Below, one piece after another: positions 53,870 through 64,000 of a stretch of DNA of 64,000 bases (the first letter of the stretch is position 1; the number at the start of each line of letters is the position of its first letter). Source of the DNA: Volutella citrinella. Lineage: Eukaryota > Ascomycota > Sordariomycetes > Hypocreales > Nectriaceae. The position numbers and the translations under genes are program-made. The stretch is from NCBI GenBank assembly GCA_034401135.1, contig JAWZSP010000007.1, forward strand, positions 1,922,001 through 1,986,000, given 5' to 3'. Under the pieces are notes generated by a model, which ran no database searches, had not been told where the DNA came from, and saw only the letters and a list, made by a program, of their open reading frames with translations.

Positions 53870-55522
53870 TTAAAAGCCCATCCTCGAGTGACGCTTCGAA
53901 GGGAACCAGACCAGCTCGATAATCCCGTCAATGCTACTCATGGGGCTTCCGTCGCTTTTGACCCAACGCCAATCTTTCTTGTAGCGAGTGTAGACCTGCA
54001 CCAAGGAGCCGTCTTCGTGGACTTTGGCGTGCCTCAGCTCCCAGGCGATTTTCTGGCCGGTTTTCAGCAGGGATGTGCGCTGGGGGCCAAAGGTATAGTC
54101 AAAGTTCCAGCCCCGGTTCTTCGTAACGGGGGAGAGAGTGCCCTCCATCTGGGCGGGGTCAAAATTGATGCCGTCGGGGTAGTTGGCGACGGAGTAGCCA
54201 GAGAGAATAAAATCATCAGAGGTTTGGAATCGTAACATGGTACAGTCCTCGCCACAGATGCGGGCAAGCTGGGACATGCTGAGCGGATCAGCGACGTGCC
54301 AGTTTCCGCCATGGTAGTGGTGCAGGGACAATGGCTTAATACCCCATTCGTAAAAGCCGCTGGGGTGGCCGACGAAGTCAAGCTGCCAAAGGCCTGGGAT
54401 GGGAGTGAGGCGCGTCTTCGTATGCTTGTATATGCACTCCCGCAGTAGAATGTCGCCTCGGGGCCCTTGGCCAGTGTCAGCCGCTGTAGACTTCTCCTTG
54501 GTGGTGCAAGCATCAAAATTCTTCACAACCTTTTCCGTCATGGACTTGGTGAGAAAGACACCCGCACCGACGTAGGCCTGCGATCCGTGACGCTCAATGG
54601 TACCAATATCTTCCGATAGGGCTCCGGCGTATATATCGAGACCGGAATCTAGAGTCTTGAACTTTTTGACTAGTGCATGCATACTGGGGAAGAATGTGTC
54701 GTCTTCGCAGAGTACAAGCCATTCGGCGGACGAGTCGGGTCGATAGGTCTCGTAAAGTGATTTGGCAAGCGACAGGTAACGGGCTGCCTTGTCTTGGTCG
54801 GGGTTGGCATATTGAATCTCAACATTGATCCCCTTTGCGCTAATCATATCGCGCACCTCTTCCCGCTGTCCCTTCGTCGAGCCCAGCAGCTTGACCAGAA
54901 GGCGACCACCATTTGAATGGCGTTTGCCGTCAGTGAGCCAAAACGCCCATTCCCGTAGTGGCGTCGTCGCCGTGTTTTTTATGAACTCATACGAGGTTGT
55001 GACTCCAAAAGCAAATTCGGATGCATTGACAGTAGCAGGAAGGCCAGAGCTAGGTACTTCCACCTCGATAGGGGCGGGGCACTTTTCCTCTCCATAGTCG
55101 CGGCCGACCTCGACAGTCTTGAACTTGTTGAGGACAAGATTTTGTGGAACGTGGGTGAGACTCGCGCGCTCTAGGCCCTTCGTTCTGGTGAAGCGCACAT
55201 ATCGTCGGAGGTATTGAAACTTTTCGGTGACGTTGTATAGCTGTTGGAGTTCGGCAAGACGGGTGGTGTTGAGGCTACAGTTCATCTCGAGATTACTCGT
55301 GGGCTCGAATTCTTGGCCAATTATCACGCTCTCATCGGCGATATCGCCGGTTGCCCTGTTCCCGGGATTGTCGTCGGGCCCAAGAATGGGATCGGCATGC
55401 GAGTGTGGCCGGAATAGCACAACAAACACCATCAATGCGAGAATCGTGGCGATGACCAGCCGCACAAGCGGACTGCGGCTACCCAGGAGCCGCAGATAAC
55501 TGGGCAGCTTGGCGCGAATCAT
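53870..55522 (-). CDS. Type II membrane glycosyltransferase, GT31/Fringe-like
   Basis: A single-exon 550-aa Golgi-type transferase. A short cytosolic N-terminus is followed by one membrane anchor at about 18-37 (VRLVIATILALMVFVVLF) and a large lumenal domain. Landmarks are EFAFGVTTSYEF near 170, a WAFWLTDGKRHSNGGRLLVKLLGS strand-helix unit and WLVLCEDDTFF near 273, where EDD is the probable metal/nucleotide-sugar site. Later come AYVGAGVFL and LHHYHGG. This fits fungal Fringe-related family 31 enzymes (DUF604-like). Donor and acceptor sugars are unknown. ATG 55522 is the first in frame and directly precedes the anchor; the frame further upstream opens only on TTG. Confidence 0.85.
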   Translation of the reverse strand: MIRAKLPSYLRLLGSRSPLVRLVIATILALMVFVVLFRPHSHADPILGPDDNPGNRATGDIADESVIIGQEFEPTSNLEMNCSLNTTRLAELQQLYNVTEKFQYLRRYVRFTRTKGLERASLTHVPQNLVLNKFKTVEVGRDYGEEKCPAPIEVEVPSSGLPATVNASEFAFGVTTSYEFIKNTATTPLREWAFWLTDGKRHSNGGRLLVKLLGSTKGQREEVRDMISAKGINVEIQYANPDQDKAARYLSLAKSLYETYRPDSSAEWLVLCEDDTFFPSMHALVKKFKTLDSGLDIYAGALSEDIGTIERHGSQAYVGAGVFLTKSMTEKVVKNFDACTTKEKSTAADTGQGPRGDILLRECIYKHTKTRLTPIPGLWQLDFVGHPSGFYEWGIKPLSLHHYHGGNWHVADPLSMSQLARICGEDCTMLRFQTSDDFILSGYSVANYPDGINFDPAQMEGTLSPVTKNRGWNFDYTFGPQRTSLLKTGQKIAWELRHAKVHEDGSLVQVYTRYKKDWRWVKSDGSPMSSIDGIIELVWFPSKRHSRMGF

Positions 55523-56483
55523 GATCCAAGGCTGACTATATATTCGATTCGGTCGTAGGAGGAACACTCGAGGCCGCGCCGATTTGCGACGGGTGGCGGG
55601 TAGGGATGGGGCGACCGAGCGACTGGCAGGCCTGCATTCGCGCAATCCGTCGCCAGACCGACCAGGTTGGACTTGAAACGAGGCTACTAGTAGTGAAGCA
55701 AGCAGACAGTGTCGGAAATATTACGAAGGAAGTTCAAGCAGGAAGGCGAGTTGCGCAAGAAATAAAAGAATCGATGAATGCCAAGAGTATCTTCTGGGTA
55801 ACGGAAAGATTGAAAGGAAAGGATTCGGAGACGGAGATGGACCAGCCGCCCTGCCAAGCACGAGGCCAAGCAGGAGGTGGCGGACCTGGAGTTTGCGGGA
55901 TGTGGGTGAGATAGAAATGGTGTGGACCTGCTTGCCGCTACGAGATGCCAGATCCCCCACCAGAGTGTCCAGGGGTCCAGGACCTCCAGGGCTTGTGAGG
56001 CGCCGGTTAGCGATAAGCGAATGGTGCCACGGCCCATTGTCATCAGTTCGCAAAACAGACAGATAGCCGTTTCACAACGAGGTAGCTGTTAAACGTAATT
56101 ATTGAGTGTCGCAAAACCGCGATCTACAGCCATGTCTCGGCTATCGCATTGGGATTCGCAGCTCGAGACTACATACAGTCAGCGGGGTCCAATTTGCAAT
56201 TACTCTTCTCCGTATGGAGTACTACCTATTATCTCACGCAAGCATGTGCGGGTACACTGGGTGTTGAATGGTTGCTTGCCCGAGAGGGAGATTAGCTGAC
56301 GGCACCCCTGGCGTCGTGTGGCGCCTCACAAGCAGCAAAATCCACGGGGCGTTCAACCAAGCCGAGTGATCTCTGGCTGCGACATTATTCCCGGCTCACA
56401 GATTTCACCCGATAACAACATTCAGCTCAGCGTGTGTATGTGTGCACGACATGAATGCATTGGTAACGCTAGAAACTAATAAA

Positions 56484-56516
<33 letters not shown>

Positions 56517-56652
56517 ATCCATTGTGCCTGAAACCAGTGCAACAGTTGAGACAGCAACATGATGGAACGAGACGCCCATCAAAACCAGCAAAGACATTCC
56601 ACAACTTGGTATCTCGTAATCATAACCAGGACGACGCTACGCATCACGTCCT
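55523..56652. other. Intergenic region
   Basis: 1.13 kb between the glycosyltransferase start and the Ysc84-protein stop. A frame at 55606-55914 has no domain support. It contains a 29-nt A tract. Confidence 0.45.
56486..56514. repeat. 29-nt poly(A) tract
   Basis: A pure run of A on the + strand, preceded by AT-rich sequence and followed by CCATCC. It lies 138 bp beyond the stop of the minus-strand Ysc84 gene, so in that transcript's sense it is poly(T). Confidence 0.9.
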
Positions 56653-58491
56653 TTATTTGTACTTGATGTCGCCCACGCCGGGCCTGGCGATCCCGTCGTC
56701 AACATAAGCGGGCAACTGCTCGGATCCGGACGCCGTGGTGCCGGCAGCCGGAGGGGGCGCGAAAGACTGTGGGGGGGCATGGCCGGGCGATGGTGCCGGG
56801 GGCTGCCCCGTTCCGGCGGCTCCAGATGCAGCCGGCGTCGGATCGACCACGTTGCTGTCCTTGACCACGAGCGAGCCAACCTCGGCGCCCTTGAGCGTGT
56901 CGTGCAGGAGGCGTGCTCCGCTAGGCCACATGCCATTGGGCCCCTGCGCGGGGACCTGGCCCTTGACAATCTTCTCTACGGGCACTGGTGTGCCGAAGAA
57001 GGTAGCGTTCGCCTCGCCGCGTTCGATTATCACAGTACCGTCAATCGAAATGCCAGCAAAGAAGCCCCGCGACTTGACGTAGGAAAAGACGGGCTGGAAG
57101 GCACCGGCGCTCAGACTGCGCCTCTTGCTCTTCTTGTCATCCTCTGGCTTGAGCGTCTGGTCAGTTGGCGAAGCCGCCGCGGCCTCCTTCTCGTCCTTCT
57201 TTCGGCCGTCTCGGCCCTGAACCCCGGTGCCGAACTGGACCGCTCCGCCAGCTCCAATGGGCCCGGCAGTGATTGTCACGTCGCTACCTAGGCTCACGCG
57301 GGTCTTGGTGAAGGCCTCAAGTGCCTGGGGCGTGTTGATGACGCAGACGCAGTCGTAAATGTCCATGCCGATGGCGAAGCCCGCACCGACCGAATGGACC
57401 GAAATCGCCGAAGGAGGGCCCCAGCTGCCATCGGGCAGGCGGGCGATGAGAATACCTGAGCCCGTACCGCCAGAGATATTGAAGCCGGCGCGAAGAGTGG
57501 TGAAGATGGCAAGGCCAACAGCTTTGGCAATCACCTTGGGTGGGATTGTCACGAGGGTTTTGCTCTTGGGCTTTTCCTTGGTCGGGTCAATGATGGTATC
57601 TGTGGTAGGCTTTGCCTCGGGGTTCGTAGAGGTTGGCGCCTGGCTCGAGTCGGCATAGACTCCCTTGGCTGTGAGGAAAGTTAGCAAATCAATCTTGAAC
57701 GAATCGGTGTGTTACTACTCACTGCAGAATGCCCTCAAGATCGTAGCGGCCTTGTCGCACTCCTTATCCAGAGGCTCGGGTAGGAAGCTCTGGGACCCCA
57801 TCTTGTGCACCAGGCTGTTGATCGGGCCGGCAGCCTTGTGGCCGAGCTTCGACAAGCGACTTCCCCAGCCATGCTTGGCGGGCGCATGCTCATCGGTAGG
57901 GGTTGTCTCAGTGATGGGAGCCGTGGTCTGAGGGACCGTAGTCTGGGGGGGCGTAGTCTGAGAGGCCTGAGTCGTGGGAACGGTCGAGTCCTGGGGCGGG
58001 GGGGCATGCTCCGTGGGGGGCGGCGCGAATTGGGGATGGGCAGGGACATAGGCCGGAATCGAGTAATTCTGGGCGGCGGGATCGGAAGGCTTCTCCGTGC
58101 TTGAAGGCTCATTCTGCTTCACAGGGTTTCCCTGTAGAGGGTCCGGGTGAACTCCAGACTGCTGGTTGGCGGGCGGGGGACCGGGCGGCGGAGGAGGGAA
58201 GTATGGTTGAGAAGGCGATGCCTGCGGGGGAGGTCCCGGAGGAGGAGGAGGGAAGTACGTCTGTTGTTGCGATGCCTGCTCGGGCTGGGTCGGCGGAGGA
58301 GCGAATTGAGGTTGCGTAGCGACATGGGGCTGCTGCGGCGGAGGAGCAAATTCACCTTGAAGCGCTGGAGGTTGGTGTGTCTGTTGCTGTCCCTGAGGTT
58401 GAAACAAGCCGCCCTGGGGCTGCGAGCCATCGCCCGAGAGCAGGCCAGGTTGGCCGCTCTGGTACTGTTGTTGGTCCTTCTCGGAGGCCAT
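56653..58491 (-). CDS. Ysc84-domain (SYLF) lipid/actin-binding protein with long Pro/Gln-rich N-terminus
   Basis: A 594-aa protein. Exons in coding order: 58491-57723 and 57668-56653 (54-nt intron). The first ~195 residues are low-complexity Pro/Gln/Thr, including two YFPPPPPGPPP boxes and repeated QFAPPP units. A short globular segment follows (KHGWGSRLSKLGHKAAGPINSLVHKMG, LDKECDKAATILRAFC). The SYLF/Ysc84 domain occupies about 285-480: KVIAKAVGLAIFTTLRAGFNISG, GSWGPPSAISVHSVGAGFAIGMDIYDCV, then SYVKSRGFFAGISIDGTVI. This domain binds phosphoinositides and actin in endocytic proteins such as Ysc84/Lsb4. There is no SH3 domain, unlike the yeast proteins. The C-terminus is again Pro/Ala-rich. 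A role at cortical actin or endocytic sites is inferred. Confidence 0.88.
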
Positions 58492-59173
58492 TGATGCAGG
58501 GTGTATGGAGTGTTTGGTGGTTTGGTGAGTTTATGGGGCCAAAGTGTTGGGAGGTTATCTGGATTATAGGGCGCAAAAAAAAGGGAAACTCAGGAAGTAG
58601 GGGTCGTCCTTTATAAGTCGAAAAGAGAACCTAACGTGGTTTGGATGAGTTGTCGTCATGCAAAAGCTGCGTGCGTGGCAGAGGGAGCTCATCCATCACA
58701 TCATGGCGCGGGGGGAGCTAGCTTGACCAGTGACATCATGATGAGTGGGGCGGCTTGGGCGGGTTTTCGGTCCTGGCTGCGACAACCAGCGTGGCTGTGA
58801 CTGCACCGCCACACCCTGCATGCGTTGCCAAGCTCGCCAAGGTTTACGAAGGCCGCCAGCCGGTTCGTCCAAAACTCTGGATTGCGGGATGTCCGCCATT
58901 GTTGAGATGTTGAACCGATTGGCGTCACAATCCCAGGGACGGGCGCAATTCTAGACTGCTGATTGCACCGGATTGGCATGGTGGTATTACTTGCAGGACC
59001 TAGGATCAGCCACTGCGATCCGGCGCCGTCCGTCGGAACCCGAATTGGTAGAGACTGAGACCGAGGCTCGCATTCGCAAACACTTTTCTCATCCTGAACC
59101 TGCTCTGTCACCGACTCAAACCTCTCTCCTTCCCCCGGGCCACGTCGCCTCCCTCGCAAGTCCGTCCGCAGCC
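58492..59173. promoter_or_regulatory. Divergent promoter of the Ysc84 and FSH1-type genes
   Basis: 682 bp between outward-facing starts. The downstream gene's frame is open back to 58973 but without an ATG before 59174. No gene or repeat is recognised. Confidence 0.4.
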
Positions 59174-59992
59174 ATGACGCAAACGAAGACGTCCAACGGC
59201 GGCTCCTCAACGCTGCACCTCCCGCGCATCCTCTGCTTGCACGGCGGGGGGGTCAACGGCCCCGTCTTCTCGATGCAGATGCGCGCCGTCATCTCGCACC
59301 TCAACTCTGCCTTCCGGTTCGTCTTCATGGACGCGCCCTTCCTCTCGGCGCCCCACCCGTCAATCGTCCCCGTCTATGGCGACCACGGACCCTTTCGCCG
59401 GTGGCTGCGTTGGGAGCCTGACCATCCCGAACTCCAGCCCGAGGACGCCGCCGCCCAGATTGCGTACCAGTGCCGCCGCGCCATGGACGACGACCCGGGC
59501 GTCGGGGACTTTGTCGGCATCCTCGGCTTCTCCCAGGGCGGCAAGATCGCGGCCAGCGTGCTGTGGACCCAGCAGGAGGTGGCCCGCAGTCTGGGGCCCG
59601 GCGCGGCCGCGACCAGCTTCCGCTTCGGCATCTTCATGGCCGCCCGCGGTCCCGTGCTCTTGCTCGACTGGAGGCTGGACGCCCCGCCGCATGTCGGCGA
59701 TCCGGCTCGGCTGAGCTCCGACTTTGACGACTGGCCGGCGACCAACGAGGGCGGGCATGTAATCGAGCTGCCGACTCTGCACGTCCATGGCTTGCGGGAC
59801 CCTGGGCTGGAGCAGCACCGCCAGCTCCGCACGGCTTACTGCGCCGAGGGTACGACGAGCCTTGTGGATTGGGACGGCGGACACCGTATCCCCATCAAGG
59901 CGCACGACGTAGAAGTTGTTTCAAACGCTATATTAGAACTCGCAAAGAGAGCAGGTGTCGATATAGAGGCCATCGCGGCGAATGGGCACTAG
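59174..59992 (+). CDS. FSH1-type serine hydrolase
   Basis: A single-exon 272-aa alpha/beta hydrolase of the fungal FSH (DUF341) family, predicted to cleave esters or thioesters in the cytosol. The N-terminal LHLPRILCLHGGGVNG strand-turn forms the oxyanion region. The nucleophile elbow is GFSQGG (Ser120), the acid is Asp209 in HGLRDPG, and the base is His237 in DGGHRIP, so the triad is complete. FMDAPFLSAPHP near 52 is typical of the family. The family includes polyketide-releasing LovG-like enzymes, but no polyketide synthase is nearby, so a housekeeping or orphan role is more likely. ATG 59174 is the first in frame. Confidence 0.9.
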   Translation: MTQTKTSNGGSSTLHLPRILCLHGGGVNGPVFSMQMRAVISHLNSAFRFVFMDAPFLSAPHPSIVPVYGDHGPFRRWLRWEPDHPELQPEDAAAQIAYQCRRAMDDDPGVGDFVGILGFSQGGKIAASVLWTQQEVARSLGPGAAATSFRFGIFMAARGPVLLLDWRLDAPPHVGDPARLSSDFDDWPATNEGGHVIELPTLHVHGLRDPGLEQHRQLRTAYCAEGTTSLVDWDGGHRIPIKAHDVEVVSNAILELAKRAGVDIEAIAANGH

Positions 59993-60250
59993 ACAAAGAC
60001 GCTCACTCGGCGGTTGGCTTAGATTATGATTGATGTTATATTAGCGCCGGGCTTGTATTCAGGTTGCCAACGCGGGCGGTTTTTGTGTTGGTTCAACCTC
60101 TATAGATACCGGGTTTCTTCCCATGTTGCACCATGCCGGAGGTGCAATTTTCCCCAAATATTAGTACGGACAGACACTTCTCTGCCATTGATAACTCCAA
60201 GAACGCCCAATTTTATGCCCCTCTGTACACTTGTTCTAGTTTGGCCCGGC

Positions 60251-61996
<1,746 letters not shown>

Positions 61997-63237
61997 CGTG
62001 AGCTAGGATGGAGGGTTGTGTAGGCGTGGGCGTCGTCGGCTGTCGAAGGAGGGACGGCAACTGCAAAGGCGACAGGACCGGCAGCCATGTATTCCGGGGA
62101 AATCGTAAAGTTCTACACGCAATTGCAAACGACCTTGCAGTCCTGCGTGCCCTGGCTGGTGAGATGGGCACTTCCTCTTTCAGGAGTTGTGTCGAGGTCG
62201 CAACGCCGCCAGTCGCGCCAGCGCTGACACGAAGGAGCCATTTGGGAGGACAGAGTACCTAAAATACTGGAGCTCACTGGACAGACATGTGGCCGGCCCC
62301 ACTTCTGCCATCCAGGCACCAGGGATTAGTGCGAGCCTGGAGCCCGCACAGAAGGCACAAATTGCCCCTTGCCGCCCGTAGGGTGGTCCCGTAGGGCTAG
62401 GTCCATTGGCCCGTTGCCCAGGCCGTCATGGGGACCCGGCTGTGATACTTTTCGGGCAGTCGTATACCACCCGGACCTACGAACGGCAAAGATATCACGA
62501 CAACATAATCCTTTGGGATGACCAGATTTTAAGTCCAGCGAGGGCACCTGTTCAAGCAACAGATCTCAAAGGCGTTCAATAAGCATGCAAAGATTCCCCA
62601 GGCAGTGGGTGCTCCAGAAGAGGCGGTTCCAGAGGTCCGAAAAGGGTAGACACTCTCCGGCTACAGGACACCACCGCCGCGGACATTTTCCACGTGTTGC
62701 GAAAACGGCAAATAGAAGGAACCCGTTACCTTTTCATGTATGACGAGGGGTTGGTATGGCGGCCTTAAGACCTATCGCAAAGCTACGAGCTCGCTCTACC
62801 TCCCTGGAAGAGCCACGCAATTCTTTAACAACGCATGCGAGCAATGCCACAGCTCTGTCGCCTCAAGCATATCCTGAGCAAGCAGCAGAACTGGTGGTTG
62901 GCCATGCAAAACGAGAAAAAAGCCCGGTGGCGGTTAGATGAGATTCAAAGTGGTCCATCTGCGCCGGGCTGCGGTATAGAATGATAGCCTTTGTCGAATG
63001 GTAGCCTTTGCCAAGCGGCCGGGTACGTCTCCATGAACACCGCCCGCGTGTCAAATTCACCTAGCTCCTTCAAAGCAGTGATTCACAGCAGCATCAATCG
63101 AGGAGAATAGCTACTCGATTAGTTTCCACACGCCAAGGTCTGTGAATAGGCCTTGTTGAGAAGCATAAGAGACACTTCTTCTCCGCCAGAGCGAGAGTTG
63201 GAAAGTAACGACCTTTCTATTCACCACTTTGCTCAAG
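61997..63237. other. Intergenic region, no supported gene
   Basis: 1.24 kb between divergent genes (GH47 minus, CVNH plus). Short frames only; no domain, tRNA or repeat recognised. Confidence 0.45.
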
Positions 63238-63901
63238 ATGCTCTTGTCCATTGCTCCCCTTTTCCTCGTGGCCACATGGGCCATGGCGAGCCCCGGGTTG
63301 CGAACCGTCCTCAACGCACCCGGTGGAGCTGATGCAGTCGGAAACATCCAAGAACGGTCCGGCAGTTCCTATATCGACAGCTGCACGGATATCCGGTACT
63401 ACTTGAGCAACACGGACATGAATTGGGATGGCCCCATCCAAGCTTTTCAGGGTTCTCCCCGACTCGTTGCTCACTGTCCTGACCCTGCGGGCAACATGAT
63501 TTGCACCGACATGCCGCTCGATAGGTGTCTCGGAAATACCGATGGCCAACTTGTTGGAGCCATGACGTATGTACCCATGGGAAGTGCATGGGGCGTATGC
63601 TAACCACTCTATAGCGGTTATTTCAGCCAAACTTGCGCCCAGTGTCTCCTCTTGGGTGACTCGCGAAACCTTCGCTGCCGTTGTTCGTTCACGGACCGCA
63701 AGGGCCGGCAGGCTCTCCGCGGTACGACGGTAGACTTGTGTAAGCACGTCCCTTTCTCCTACCCGCTCCATTCACCCGCTCATGCTTGCAGCGCAAATCA
63801 TCTTCAACGAGGGGGGGAGGCTCTCCTGCTGGGGATCCGTGTCGATGGACGAACGCTGTCCCATGGAGGCCAGCCTTGGCCCACCCCACGGCAAAACGTA
63901 G
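63238..63901 (+). CDS. Secreted CVNH (cyanovirin-N homology) domain protein
   Basis: A 187-aa secreted protein. Exons: 63238-63566, 63615-63739, 63792-63901 (introns of 48 and 52 nt). A signal peptide covers about residues 1-18 (LLSIAPLFLVATWAMA). After a short linker the CVNH fold has two sequence repeats: SYIDSCTDIRYYLSN with LVAHCPDPAGN and LDRCLGN in the first, and QCLLLGD, LRCRCSFTDRKG, TTVDLSQIIFNEGGRLSC in the second. CVNH proteins are carbohydrate-binding lectins found in filamentous ascomycetes. The tail after the domain is short and Pro/Cys-containing. The ATG at 63238 opens the signal peptide. Sugar specificity cannot be read from sequence. Confidence 0.85.
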
Positions 63902-64000
63902 GGCTTAGATGAGTTGATCTCATTGGACTTGATCATCGTCACCACTAGCCGCTCACGCGACTTCCGAAGCCTATTCGCTTCTTTTCGTGGAAGAATTTGC

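Noticed and set aside
59174..59992. FSH1-type hydrolase as a LovG-like polyketide-releasing enzyme of a cluster
   Set aside because: Neighbours are GH47, Ysc84 and CVNH genes; there is no polyketide synthase in the window.

Overview
The window is nuclear DNA of a filamentous ascomycete. The evidence is many short GT-AG introns (about 45-100 nt) with CTAAC/CTGAC-type branch sites, GC-rich coding sequence, and typical fungal proteins: Zn2Cys6 regulators, a PTH11-type receptor, PalA/Rim20, GH47 mannosidase and a Ysc84-type protein. The protein families resemble those of Sordariomycetes, probably Hypocreales. That placement is inference from remembered family style, and no species can be named. 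I derived gene models by joining frames at splice sites; every multi-exon model keeps one open frame whose length is a multiple of three.

Left part (1-25.5 kb): a truncated gene end at position 1; a vacuolar Ca2+/H+ exchanger with a 3-nt micro-exon; a pisatin-demethylase-like P450; a PTH11-like seven-helix protein; an extended SDR/epimerase; a Met22/Hal2 phosphatase; a probable OB-fold protein; a full-length ABCC transporter; an F-box protein; and an Mch1-like MFS permease.

Middle part (25.5-46.1 kb) is an accessory-looking block. It holds a membrane-anchored type-B carboxylesterase, a Zn2Cys6 regulator, a broken SF1 helicase with a divergent small ORF, an SDR without the usual Tyr/Lys pair, a Dal5-type permease, a YtcJ-like amidohydrolase (with an 11-nt micro-exon and a GC-AG intron), a second Zn2Cys6 regulator divergent from it, a 2-oxoglutarate/Fe(II) oxygenase divergent from an MDR-type oxidoreductase, and a secreted GMC oxidoreductase. 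No PKS, NRPS or terpene synthase is present. My reading is a regulated uptake-and-oxidation (catabolic or detoxification) cluster. This is the best candidate here for an undescribed system, but it is an inference from gene content and orientation.

Right part (46.1-64 kb) is mostly conserved housekeeping: a flotillin-like protein, a lineage-specific PPxY protein, PalA/Rim20, a GT31-like glycosyltransferase, a Ysc84-domain protein with a long Pro/Gln-rich N-terminus, an FSH1-type serine hydrolase, a GH47 mannosidase and a secreted CVNH (cyanovirin-like) protein. I recognised no rRNA, tRNA, CRISPR array or intact transposon.
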